A stretch of 64,000 bases of DNA, taken from a virus. The notes beneath the pieces were generated by a model. It was not told the DNA's origin, made no database searches, and saw only the letters and a program-made list of their open reading frames with translations. Where the stretch lies: the IMG/VR virus record IMGVR_UViG_3300046616_000358, positions 1 through 64,000 of that record, one strand, 5' to 3'. The position numbers and the translations under genes are program-made. Position 1 is the stretch's first letter; every line of letters begins with the position of its first letter. Positions 1-7,947 of this stretch are shown piece after piece.

Positions 1-170
1 GCGGCCAGGGCCAGCGGGGTGGGGTCCAGCACCGCCGCCAGCTGGGCGGCAATGGCGATCACCGGCGCCGGGTCGGCGACCATGCTGTCGGCGCTGGCCA
101 GGTCGTCCTCGTACTCGATCGCGTAGGCCTCGCGCTCGGCCGGCTGCTTGACGAATCTTCCAATAATCAC
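1..170 (-). CDS. Phage tail-module protein, 5' part only
   Basis: Only the first 56 codons are in the window; the gene runs off the left edge. The start is GTG at 168-170 and its bases overlap the TGA stop of the large tail gene upstream (GTGA), with GGAAAG ahead of it. The N-terminus reads IIGRFVKQPAERE, a beginning I associate with small tail-module proteins of podovirus-like prophages. The overlap implies translational coupling to the tail protein. Function is unknown; a structural or assembly role is inferred from position. Confidence 0.6.
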   Translation of the reverse strand, partial: MIIGRFVKQPAEREAYAIEYEDDLASADSMVADPAPVIAIAAQLAAVLDPTPLALA

Positions 171-3100
171 GGTGCTTTCCTTCGCATCAGGCGGTCAACA
201 TAGGGGCGCCGCGCCACGCACAGCAGGCCGGCGGCGCGCAACAGGGGCGGCGCCACGAACGGCGCCTGGTCGGCGCTGCCGTAGGCCACGCAGGCGGTCG
301 GCGCGAGCCGCACGGCCAGGCTGATGCCGGCCACCGCGCCAGCGGCGGCGACCACGCTGGCGGCAGCCAGCGTGCTGGTCGCTTGGGCGCCGACCGGCAA
401 GGTGGCGCCCGCACTCAGGTTCAGGCCCAGCGCGCCACTGGCGGCGGCGGCGATCGGCAGCAATACGGCGGCGCTGCTGGTGGCGGTGCCCAGGGCGCTG
501 GTGAAGGCGGCGCCGACGCTGCTGGTGGCGGCAGCGCTCAAGGCGGCCGGGCTCAGGGCCGCAGCCAGGGTGGCGCCGACCGCGGCGCTGGCGGCGCTGG
601 TCAGGGTGGCCGCGCCCAGCGTGGCGTCCAGCGTGGCCAGCCGTCCCATGGCGCCGACCGCGCCATCGGCGGCGAGGCTGGCGGCGCCCAGCGTCTTGGC
701 CAGCGCGGCGCTGTCGGTCAGCGCAGCGGCGCTGCCCAGCTGGGCGGTGCCGAGGGTCAGGCTGGCCGCTGCCGCCACGGCCAGCGCGCCACTGGCGGTG
801 CTGCTGGCTGCTGCCAGGGTCGGGCTGGCGGCCGCCGCCACGGTCACGGCGGCGGTGGCGGCCAGCGTCACGGCGCCCAGCGTGGCGCTGCTGCTGGCGG
901 CCACGGTCACGCTGGCGGTGCTGCTCGCGCCGGCCGTGCCCAGGGTGGTGGTCAGCGCGCCGGCGTCCGTCAGGGTGGCGGCGGCGGCCAGCGTGGCCGT
1001 GCCCAGGGTGCGGGCCAGGCTCGCGCCCACGCTCACCGCGGCGGTGGCGCTGGCAGTGGCCGTGCCCAGCGTCTTGGCCAGGTCGGCGCTGATGCCGCTG
1101 GCGGCCTGGTATTCCCACGGCCCGATGTCGCTCGCCGTGCCCTGCGGGCGCGCGAGGCCGGAAATGTCGGTGGCGCTGGCGCTGCCGCCGGCGTCGATCA
1201 GGGTCGCCCCGGTTTTGAGCCGGAAGTCGGCCAGCCCGCTCGCGTCGGACGGCTGCACGAACTGGTCGGCATAGGTCTGGCTGACCAGGTTGCCGGTGGT
1301 GCCGAAGCCGCCGACCGAACTGCCATCGGTGGCGTTATGGCCGGACGCTGAGTTGATTGATACGCTGTCGCCGGAGCCGTTATTAAACGCATTCGCGAAG
1401 CCGAACGCGGCGCAGTTCTGCACCAGCAGGCTGCCACTGACGGGGTGGCCAGAGAGTGCCCCGATGTCAGCCAGGTAGAAGGCGTCGTAGGCGGCAGTGG
1501 CCCGGTTGCTCGGGTTGACCGCGAGGCAGTTGGTGACGCTGAGGGAAACGCTCGTTTCCACGTCGAAGCCGGTATCGCTACCAATGGCGACGCAGTTGTC
1601 GACCACCACCGCAGCGGTGCCCCCGATGTAGATCGCGTTCTGGCCGTCGAACAGGCAGTTGGTGACGTCCACCAGGCTTTCGCCATAGAGTGCGCCAACG
1701 TACTGGCCGCTGGAGCGGATCTGGAGGCCGTCGACGAACAGGTAGTTGGCCTGCACGTCGAACGTATCGGAGGCCGGGTCCAGCCCGTCCAGCGCCACGC
1801 CATAGGCCTGGTTGAACGCCAGCCGGTTGGTCCGCACGCTCGGGTGGTCGCGGAAGCTGTGGCCAGGGGCGGCGCGGATGGTCAGCGTGTGGCTGGCGTC
1901 GGTGGCCATCGCGGCCTGCCACCGGATGTTCTGGACGAACAGGCTGTCGTTGTACAGCTCGAGCACGTAGGAATTGCCGGCCGTGATCGCGCTGGCCGGC
2001 AAGCTGTCGAGCGCGGCCTGGATGGTCGCGTAGTCGCGCCCGGCGGTGCCGACGGTCTTGGTGATCGTCGGCACGTATTCCCACGGCCCGATGTCCCAGG
2101 CCGTGCCGCGCACGGCGCCGGAAATATCGGCGCCGCTCAGGGTCAGGCCGGCGTCGATCAGGCTTGCCCCGGTTTTTAGCCGGAAGTCCTCGACCGCGCC
2201 GGCGTCCGATGGCTGCACGAACTGGTTGGCGTAGACCTGGCTGACCAGGCTGCCGCTGCCCGCGAAGCCGCCCAGGCTGCTGGTGTCGGTCGCGTTATGG
2301 CCAGAGGCGGCATGGATCGAAGCGCTGTTGGCGGAATAATTCCTGAACGACGTCGTGTAGCCGAACGCGGCGCAGTTCTGCACCAGCAACCCGCCGGCCA
2401 GGCTGCCGTCGTCGTCGAACACGAAACCGTAGCTGCCCGTCGCCCGGTTGCTCGGGTTGACCGCCAGGCAGTTGGTGGCGGTGACGCCGTCGGTGCCCTC
2501 CAGGTAGGCGGCGCAGTAGTCGTTGTCGCCGATGATGATGCAATTGTCGGCCACCACCGTTCCGCCGCTGGCGATATATGCCACTTCGTTCGGCGTGGTG
2601 CTGGGGGGGCCGGTATGCGCGATCAGGCAGTTGCTGAACGTGGTCTGTCGGTCCGTGTAGACGGCGACTACGTCGGTGTTTCCTGCTGTCTGGAACTGGA
2701 TGCCGTCGACGGTCAGGTTGTCGCCGTAGAAGTCAAGCACGGACAAATTCGCGGTAGCCCCGGTCACGGCCACGCCGTGGGCCTGGTCGAATGCCAGCCG
2801 GTTGCTGCGCACCGCCGCATTGCTGTTGAAACCGTGGCCAGGGGCGGCGCGGATGGTCAGCGTGTGGGCCGCGTCCCACCCAGTCCCTGCTGACCAACTC
2901 ACGTTCTCGACGAACAGGCTGTCGTTGTACAGCTCGAGCACGTAGGAATTGCCGGCCGTGATCGCGCTGGCTGGCAGGCTGTCGAGCGCGGCCTGGATCG
3001 TCGCGTAGTCGCGCCCGACCGCGCTGCCGACGGTCTTTTTGACAAGGCCCACCACAGTCAGCGCGCCCAGCGTCTTGGTCAGCGTGGCGTGGACCGTGGG

Positions 3101-3832
3101 GGGTAGCGTGCGTTGCGGCGCCTTGAACAACTGCCATGGATTGGCCGCTAGGCTCGCCACTTCCTGCGCCGACAGCGCGCGGTTATGGATCAGGACTAGA
3201 CCTGTCAAACCACCGAAACTTAGTGCAAACGAGGAGCGGAGCAGACCACCAATACAGAACGTGTTGAAGGTAGTGGCGGCCGCAGTACCTACCGCCGTAG
3301 AGGCGATCGCCACGCCTCCCGCATAAGTGACCTGCTGGCCTACGCTCTTGGAGCGTACCCCCGTCACGAGACAGGGGGTGTTGTCCGCCCACAGAGGTGT
3401 AGTCGCTGCGGTAGTGACGCTACCTCCAGCGACGTCCCTTGTCCAGAACGACACTTGGGGGGTCGTGGCACCCTGCCCGAGCATAAACAGCGGGTTATTG
3501 TCGCCACTGTTGCCGCAGGCGACTGCCCAAGTACCCGCATTGGTGTTGACCTGGGCCGGGGTCAACAGCGCCGTAAGCGTGCATTCGTCCAGTGAAAATG
3601 CAGGGGCGCTGTTCTGGTATTCGTAGCCTGTAGTGACACCGGCCAGCGTGGAAACGGCAAGGCCGAGCGGTGTCGCGACACGGGGCACACTACCATTTCT
3701 CAGCAGTGTGCTAGACGCAGGCAGCCAGGCGAGGACCAGCCCCCGTGCTAACGGATTGGACCGGTCAATCTGGAGCGCCCCCTGCGGCTGCCGGGTAGGA
3801 CTCCTGCGCGGCAGGAACAGCGGTGCGCCCAT
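167..3832 (-). CDS. Large tail/receptor-binding protein: LamG-like, two beta-helix copies, Ala-rich repeats
   Basis: This 1221-residue protein is the likely host-contact or glycan-binding tail protein. Residues about 25-243 look like a concanavalin/LamG domain ending in NPWQLFKAPQR, a common end of such phage domains. Residues about 263-590 and 590-910 are two copies of a pectate-lyase-like parallel beta-helix domain, each starting GRDYATIQAALDSLPAS and ending IGPWEY. Residues about 915-1170 are Ala/Thr/Gly repeats built on TLGxAxLxxxA units. The C-terminus is a basic RRPYVDRLMRRKAP. The start follows directly after the short tail gene at 3842. Catalytic residues cannot be assigned, so depolymerase activity is only possible. 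Confidence 0.8.
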   Translation of the reverse strand: MGAPLFLPRRSPTRQPQGALQIDRSNPLARGLVLAWLPASSTLLRNGSVPRVATPLGLAVSTLAGVTTGYEYQNSAPAFSLDECTLTALLTPAQVNTNAGTWAVACGNSGDNNPLFMLGQGATTPQVSFWTRDVAGGSVTTAATTPLWADNTPCLVTGVRSKSVGQQVTYAGGVAIASTAVGTAAATTFNTFCIGGLLRSSFALSFGGLTGLVLIHNRALSAQEVASLAANPWQLFKAPQRTLPPTVHATLTKTLGALTVVGLVKKTVGSAVGRDYATIQAALDSLPASAITAGNSYVLELYNDSLFVENVSWSAGTGWDAAHTLTIRAAPGHGFNSNAAVRSNRLAFDQAHGVAVTGATANLSVLDFYGDNLTVDGIQFQTAGNTDVVAVYTDRQTTFSNCLIAHTGPPSTTPNEVAYIASGGTVVADNCIIIGDNDYCAAYLEGTDGVTATNCLAVNPSNRATGSYGFVFDDDGSLAGGLLVQNCAAFGYTTSFRNYSANSASIHAASGHNATDTSSLGGFAGSGSLVSQVYANQFVQPSDAGAVEDFRLKTGASLIDAGLTLSGADISGAVRGTAWDIGPWEYVPTITKTVGTAGRDYATIQAALDSLPASAITAGNSYVLELYNDSLFVQNIRWQAAMATDASHTLTIRAAPGHSFRDHPSVRTNRLAFNQAYGVALDGLDPASDTFDVQANYLFVDGLQIRSSGQYVGALYGESLVDVTNCLFDGQNAIYIGGTAAVVVDNCVAIGSDTGFDVETSVSLSVTNCLAVNPSNRATAAYDAFYLADIGALSGHPVSGSLLVQNCAAFGFANAFNNGSGDSVSINSASGHNATDGSSVGGFGTTGNLVSQTYADQFVQPSDASGLADFRLKTGATLIDAGGSASATDISGLARPQGTASDIGPWEYQAASGISADLAKTLGTATASATAAVSVGASLARTLGTATLAAAATLTDAGALTTTLGTAGASSTASVTVAASSSATLGAVTLAATAAVTVAAAASPTLAAASSTASGALAVAAAASLTLGTAQLGSAAALTDSAALAKTLGAASLAADGAVGAMGRLATLDATLGAATLTSAASAAVGATLAAALSPAALSAAATSSVGAAFTSALGTATSSAAVLLPIAAAASGALGLNLSAGATLPVGAQATSTLAAASVVAAAGAVAGISLAVRLAPTACVAYGSADQAPFVAPPLLRAAGLLCVARRPYVDRLMRRKAP
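1101..3045 (-). repeat. Tandem duplication of the beta-helix domain (two units of about 970 bp)
   Basis: Two adjacent in-frame units, about 3045-2076 and 2070-1101, encode the same domain. Long stretches at the unit starts are identical or nearly so in DNA, for example the segments coding for ATIQAALDSLPASAITAGN. The inner parts have diverged more. Confidence 0.75.
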
Positions 3833-3841
3833 CCCTGCCCC

Positions 3842-4318
3842 TTAGCTGTACGACTGTTCGGTGTAGGCAGCGCTCACGGTGGCACCCAGCGCGGTGCCGG
3901 CGTCGTTATACAGCACGATGCCCCACTTGCGCGGCACGCAGCCGAAACGGCTGGTCACTTCGAACACCTGCTTGATCGTGCGCGCCACCGCGCCCTGGTT
4001 CAGCTCGATGGTGCCGAGGAAGACTAGGTTGCTGGGCGAGCCCAGCGCGGTCAGCGCCTTGTCGGTGCCGTCGACGTCGTCCACCGTGCCCGAGGCGCCG
4101 TTGTAGGTGCTGCCGTCCTCGCTCAGGTAGCCGTACACCGCGACCCGCTTGTTGCCGCTCGGCGCGGTGGCCGTGGTCAGGACGCTGACGGTCAAGAGGA
4201 TCGCCGTCACGTTGTTGCTGGTGCCGCTGGTCACGGCGGCCGAGGAACGCGCGGCGGCCGAGGCCAGCGAGCCGGCGCTGATGGTCAGCGCGGTGGAAGT
4301 GCCGAAAGTGATCGCCAT
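3842..4318 (-). CDS. Phage tail-module structural protein (158 aa)
   Basis: A Thr/Ser/Ala-rich protein starting MAITFGTSTAL with beta-rich character and no recognised catalytic motif. I chose the ATG at 4316-4318: GGAG lies about 9 bases upstream, whereas the longer TTG start would extend into the preceding gene. The start sits just past that gene's stop at 4320. It lies directly upstream of the large tail protein, so a tail or baseplate-associated role is inferred. Confidence 0.65.
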   Translation of the reverse strand: MAITFGTSTALTISAGSLASAAARSSAAVTSGTSNNVTAILLTVSVLTTATAPSGNKRVAVYGYLSEDGSTYNGASGTVDDVDGTDKALTALGSPSNLVFLGTIELNQGAVARTIKQVFEVTSRFGCVPRKWGIVLYNDAGTALGATVSAAYTEQSYS

Positions 4319-4319
4319 A

Positions 4320-4763
4320 TCAGAGTGCTCCAATCACGTCGGCAACGGTGGCCGGGGGCAGGCCCAGCACCTCCATGCGCGACACCAGCACCGTGGCGCG
4401 CGCCAGCAGGTCGTCGCGTTCGGCTTCGCTGCAGATGCTGGTCGTCACCCAGGCGTCGAGCATGGCGCGCAATTCAGGGTTGTCGAGCTCGATCGGCAGC
4501 CCGGCGGAAAAGGTCGCGCGCACCACCAGGCACGACGCGCGGCACGGGTGGGTCGGGTTATCGGAGGCGTCGACGATCGCGGCGTAGGGGCCGAGCGCGG
4601 CCCAGGTCTGGGCGCGCGCGGCGGACAGCGCCTTGACCATCGGCCAGCGCGGCGCGTTCAGGAGATCGACCACGCTGCCGGGCGAGTCCGGCAGGAAGTC
4701 GGCGTAGCCCAGCGCGGCCGGGTCGTTGGCCAGCTCGGCGGCCAGGGTCGCGGCGTTGGTCAT
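4320..4763 (-). CDS. Conserved phage structural-module protein (147 aa)
   Basis: The N-terminus AAELANDPAALGYADF and the following VVDLLNAP resemble a small protein family common in podovirus-like tail modules. Helical, no membrane segment. The start has AGGTAAGCC just before the ATG. Exact role unknown; it is cotranscribed with the tail genes. Confidence 0.65.
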   Translation of the reverse strand: MTNAATLAAELANDPAALGYADFLPDSPGSVVDLLNAPRWPMVKALSAARAQTWAALGPYAAIVDASDNPTHPCRASCLVVRATFSAGLPIELDNPELRAMLDAWVTTSICSEAERDDLLARATVLVSRMEVLGLPPATVADVIGAL

Positions 4764-4777
4764 GGCTTACCTTTGGC

Positions 4778-5182
4778 TCAGGCGTTGGCATCGGACAGGC
4801 TGAATGTATTTACGACAACTGCCTGGGATACGGCAATCGACGTATTGTCGAGCGTCATGTCGCCGCCGCCGCCGGTGGCCGTCACCGTGCCCTGAATGTG
4901 GCAGGTGGTGCCGGCCGAATCGACCACGCGGAAGTGGGCGGCGGTGCCGGCGGCGGCGCCGCTGCCGGACCAGGTGCCCGCCTTCACCTTGGAACCGGCG
5001 GAAGCGGCGGCCAGCCAGTCGGACGGCAGCGCGATCTCGCACAGCAGGGTGCCGGATTGGGCGGTGGCGCAGTCGGCCGGGGCGGCGCCGGTCAGGATGC
5101 GCAGCTTGGCACTGGCGCCGGCGGTGGTTTCGATGGCATCTAAGCGGGCGTTGCGGGCGGCAACGGACAGTTGCAGGGACAT
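4778..5182 (-). CDS. Conserved phage structural-module protein (134 aa)
   Basis: Begins MSLQLSVAARNARLDAIE and has a beta-rich, Gly/Ser/Thr-rich body (LPSDWLAAA, GTWSGSG). This pattern recurs in small virion proteins next to tail fibre genes. AAAGGAAATCCCC precedes the ATG. No enzyme motif; a virion component by context. Confidence 0.65.
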   Translation of the reverse strand: MSLQLSVAARNARLDAIETTAGASAKLRILTGAAPADCATAQSGTLLCEIALPSDWLAAASAGSKVKAGTWSGSGAAAGTAAHFRVVDSAGTTCHIQGTVTATGGGGDMTLDNTSIAVSQAVVVNTFSLSDANA

Positions 5183-5229
5183 GGGGATTTCCTTTCAGGG
5201 TGGCGCGGCGGGCCGCGTGGTTCGGTGGT

Positions 5230-5673
5230 TCAGTGGCGCAGCACGCGGTTGGTGTACGGGCGGCGCAGCACGCGGGTGGCGTGCGCGGTGGCGGTGAAAC
5301 TGGTGGCGGTGGCGAGCGCCCCGCAGCGCAGGCTGGCGGTCGCGGCGATCGGGGTGCTGGCGGCGCTGGTTGGCACCAGTGCGCCCAGCGTGGCCTGCAG
5401 GCGCACGCCGGTGCTGGCGGCGGCGCTGGCGGTGCCGGCGGCGGCGCCCAGCGTGATGCTGGCTGCGGCGCCCACGGTGCGGGTGGCGGCGGCGCTCACG
5501 GCGGCCGCGCCAAGGGTCACGGCCAGCGCCGCGCCGGCCGGCACACTGCCCTCGGCGGCCACGGCCAGCGCGCCGCCGGTCTTGGCCAGCGCGGCGGCGA
5601 TGCTGGCGGCGCCGCTGGCGGCCAAGGTCAGCGGCCCAGCGCTTTGCGCCAGGTCGGCGGCGATGTCGCTCAT
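5230..5673 (-). CDS. Ala-rich repeat protein sharing its C-terminal motif with the large tail protein
   Basis: A 147-residue protein almost entirely of Ala/Thr/Val/Leu repeats (units such as AVTLGAAAVSAAAT), ending LRRPYTNRVLRH. The repeats and the basic end match the C-terminal third of the 1221-residue tail protein, whose end reads ARRPYVDRLMRR. The two may be related by duplication and could occupy equivalent positions or interact. Composition is very biased, so the relationship needs alignment. Confidence 0.6.
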   Translation of the reverse strand: MSDIAADLAQSAGPLTLAASGAASIAAALAKTGGALAVAAEGSVPAGAALAVTLGAAAVSAAATRTVGAAASITLGAAAGTASAAASTGVRLQATLGALVPTSAASTPIAATASLRCGALATATSFTATAHATRVLRRPYTNRVLRH

Positions 5674-5676
5674 CGC

Positions 5677-6321
5677 TTAGCGCGGGGCTTCGGCCCGTTC
5701 GTGCCCGCTCTTGCCGTCCAGCGCGGCGGCGAAGGCGGCGTAGCGGGCGGCGGCGCGCAGCGGGTCGGCGGCGTACTCGGCGTCCTTGTTCCAGGCCCGG
5801 TACTGCAGGTAGTCGAGCAGGGCGTCCTGGTAGATGTCGTCCAGCGCGATCACGGCGCTTTCCACGGCCAGCACGGGCGGGGTCGCGCTGTAGGCCAGTT
5901 CCAGACAGCCGGCGCCGTCGTTGGGCGGGTACACCAGGTAGCGCGCGGGGTCGGCCACGTCGTAGCAGTAGTGCTGCACCGTCTTGGTCTGGGGCAGGCT
6001 GTGCCAGTCCGGGTTCATCAGGTCCAGCAGGTCGCGTTCGGCCTTGCGCACCGCGCGCCCGCAGGCGTTGCGCAGCACCTCGACCAGCTGCACCGGCTCG
6101 ACCGCGCCGGCGTCGTTGGTGGTCGGCAGGGTCTGCAGGGTGCCGGCCACCAGCGGCGCGGTGCTGCGCAGCACGTAGGCGTTCGGCTTTTTCAAGACCG
6201 CCTCGCGCTGGGCCGCGTTCAGGTAGGCCAAGAGTTCGGCGCGCTGCCAGCGCACATGGCCGGTGTCCTGCAGGGCGATGGCGGCGCGGTCGAGCAGGGC
6301 GGCGGCGGTCACGGTCGGCAT
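5677..6321 (-). CDS. Phage adaptor protein, head-tail connector type
   Basis: A 214-residue protein starting MPTVTAAALLDRAAIALQD, with LLAYLNAAQREAV and a C-terminal helix DALLDYLQYRAWNKDAEYA. This arrangement is typical of podoviral adaptor proteins that dock on the portal. I shortened the start to the ATG at 6319-6321 because GAGGA lies 4 bases upstream and the upstream gene stops at 6329. It sits one gene from the next connector-like protein, as expected for the neck. Confidence 0.7.
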   Translation of the reverse strand: MPTVTAAALLDRAAIALQDTGHVRWQRAELLAYLNAAQREAVLKKPNAYVLRSTAPLVAGTLQTLPTTNDAGAVEPVQLVEVLRNACGRAVRKAERDLLDLMNPDWHSLPQTKTVQHYCYDVADPARYLVYPPNDGAGCLELAYSATPPVLAVESAVIALDDIYQDALLDYLQYRAWNKDAEYAADPLRAAARYAAFAAALDGKSGHERAEAPR

Positions 6322-6328
6322 GCGGTCC

Positions 6329-6946
6329 TCAGATGAAGCGGCGCGGCTGCACCCGGTTGGCGCTGCGGCCGTAACTGGCCTCGGCGCGGATGCGGGCATT
6401 GGTGCGCGCCACGTTGTAGATGGTCTGGTTGATCACGGCCAGCTGCGGGTTGGTGAACGGCTGGCCCGGGGTCAGTTGCAGGCGCGCGGCGGCGCCGCAG
6501 CCGATCTCGTAGCCGTAGTCATTGAGCAGCAGGTCGTCGACGCTGGTGGCCAGCCGGCTGGGGCGGGTCGCCACCCGCAGCACCAGCGCCGCCGGGGCGT
6601 CGGTGGTCGGCGTGGGCACCAGGGTGAAGCTGTTGTCGGCGGCCTGGCGCAGCGCATACGGCGCGCTGCCCGGCTGGCGTTGGTCGTCGTCACGCCGGAT
6701 CACGCTCACCGGCGCGTTCTGGTAATAGGCCTCCAGCACCTGGCTCACGTTGACCCCGTACAGCAGGTCGATGTCGTACTGCGCCTGGCCGGCCACCACG
6801 TCGAGCGGGTCCAGCACCTGCTGCACCACCGGCGCCACCGTGCAGAAGTCGAGCAGCACGCCGCGCAGGGTCAGTTCGGCCAGCGGTTGCGGGCAGCCCG
6901 GCACCAAGGGCAGCAGGTGCGGCAGGAATTCGGCCAGAGTCGCCAT
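6329..6946 (-). CDS. Phage neck/tail structural protein (205 aa)
   Basis: Starts MATLAEFLPHLLPLVPGCP and contains LLDFCTVAPV and AGQAQYDIDL, features I associate with a conserved podoviral head-tail junction protein. The C-terminal half is helical and basic. It lies between the adaptor and a small head-completion-like protein. Confidence 0.65.
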   Translation of the reverse strand: MATLAEFLPHLLPLVPGCPQPLAELTLRGVLLDFCTVAPVVQQVLDPLDVVAGQAQYDIDLLYGVNVSQVLEAYYQNAPVSVIRRDDDQRQPGSAPYALRQAADNSFTLVPTPTTDAPAALVLRVATRPSRLATSVDDLLLNDYGYEIGCGAAARLQLTPGQPFTNPQLAVINQTIYNVARTNARIRAEASYGRSANRVQPRRFI

Positions 6947-6952
6947 GTTTTA

Positions 6953-7297
6953 TCAGGCGGCGCGCGCGTTGTAGCCGAAGCGCTGCACTTCGCGCACATG
7001 GGCGGTGCCGCCGCTGTTCTCGTAGACCAGCGGCTTGGCGTTGTCGAGGATCTCGATCAGTTCGGCCGGCACGTTGACGGCGACGCCGCGCGGCACCTGG
7101 TAGTGGGTGCCGTTCAGGCCCAGGAACACCGGGTCGCGCCCGTTCTCGCCTTCGCCCGGGTGGATGGTCAGCACCACCCGTTCGCCGGACAGCTGGTCGC
7201 CTTCGTCGGCGCCGTGCAGCACCACGGCGGCGACGGGGGCAACGACGGCTTTCGGGGCGTCGTCGATGGTGGTGATGCTGGTGTCAGATTTGGCCAT
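6953..7297 (-). CDS. Small conserved virion-module protein (114 aa)
   Basis: The central block RVVLTIHPGEGENGRDPVF followed by VPRGVAVNVPAELIEIL matches a small protein often found after the capsid genes of podoviruses. AAGGAGTACAGC precedes the ATG. It is the first gene after the terminator that closes the capsid group, so it probably has its own promoter or is reached by read-through. Role unknown. Confidence 0.65.
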   Translation of the reverse strand: MAKSDTSITTIDDAPKAVVAPVAAVVLHGADEGDQLSGERVVLTIHPGEGENGRDPVFLGLNGTHYQVPRGVAVNVPAELIEILDNAKPLVYENSGGTAHVREVQRFGYNARAA

Positions 7298-7318
7298 GCT
7301 GTACTCCTTGTTGGGCGT

Positions 7319-7341
7319 AAAAAAACCCGCCGCAGCGGGTT
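7319..7341 (-). terminator. Rho-independent terminator after the capsid group
   Basis: On the minus strand a 7-bp stem (AACCCGC/GCGGGTT, loop of 4) is followed by seven T. It lies 33 bases after the stop at 7374. Confidence 0.8.
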
Positions 7342-7349
7342 CCGGGGTG

Positions 7350-7369
7350 ATTCCCGCGTGCGCGGGAAG
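7350..7369. repeat. dRS3-like inverted repeat
   Basis: ATTCCC, 8 bases, GGGAAG. This almost matches the ATTCCC-N8-GGGAAT layout of the small dRS3 repeats known from Neisseria. It forms a second hairpin just upstream of the terminator. Confidence 0.4.
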
Positions 7370-7373
7370 CGGG

Positions 7374-7874
7374 TTACGGCGCCACCGACGGCAGCACCGC
7401 CACGTCGTAGAACGTGGAAGTGACGCCGGCCGCGTCGAGCGCGGTGGTGCCGGGGGTGAAGGTGGCCGCCGAGCTGGTGACGACCTTGATCAGGCCCACT
7501 GCGGTAATCCCGGTCGGGACGTCGGCGATGTTGCTCGGCACGGTCGAGGCGGCCAGGTTGTTGGCCAGCGCCTCGGCGATCTGCGGGTTGCTCGGCGCCG
7601 TGCCCTGGTAGGTGGTGACGGCGCCGGCGCTGTCCAGGCCCACCGTGTAGTACAGCGTGGTGCCGGCTGCCTGCACCGCATGGCCGGCCGAGAAGGCCTG
7701 GGCCGCCAGCGCGGTCTTGGCCTTGAAGATGCCGTCGGACAGGTAGGCGTAGGCGCTGGTGGTCTTGAAGGTGGCGGCGCCGCCGGCGTTGATCGCCAGT
7801 GCCGCCGCCGTCATGTTGCGGAAGCCTTCGAGCTTGCGGTTGTTGCCGCTGAAGGAGTCTTTCAAAGTAGCCAT
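7374..7874 (-). CDS. Capsid-associated structural protein (166 aa), possible head decoration or fibre
   Basis: It follows the major capsid gene and starts MATLKDSFSGNNRKLEGF with AAGGAAGTACCC ahead of the ATG. The sequence is Ala/Thr/Gly-rich and probably beta-structured, with no enzyme motif. Position next to capsid and ahead of a terminator suggests an abundant virion protein such as a head decoration protein; this is inference. Confidence 0.65.
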   Translation of the reverse strand: MATLKDSFSGNNRKLEGFRNMTAAALAINAGGAATFKTTSAYAYLSDGIFKAKTALAAQAFSAGHAVQAAGTTLYYTVGLDSAGAVTTYQGTAPSNPQIAEALANNLAASTVPSNIADVPTGITAVGLIKVVTSSAATFTPGTTALDAAGVTSTFYDVAVLPSVAP

Positions 7875-7947
7875 GGGTACTTCCTTTCGATGTTCGAAGT
7901 GGGGTCAGCCCCGCGCCAGCTGGCGCAGGGCATGCGCGCGGCCGCGC

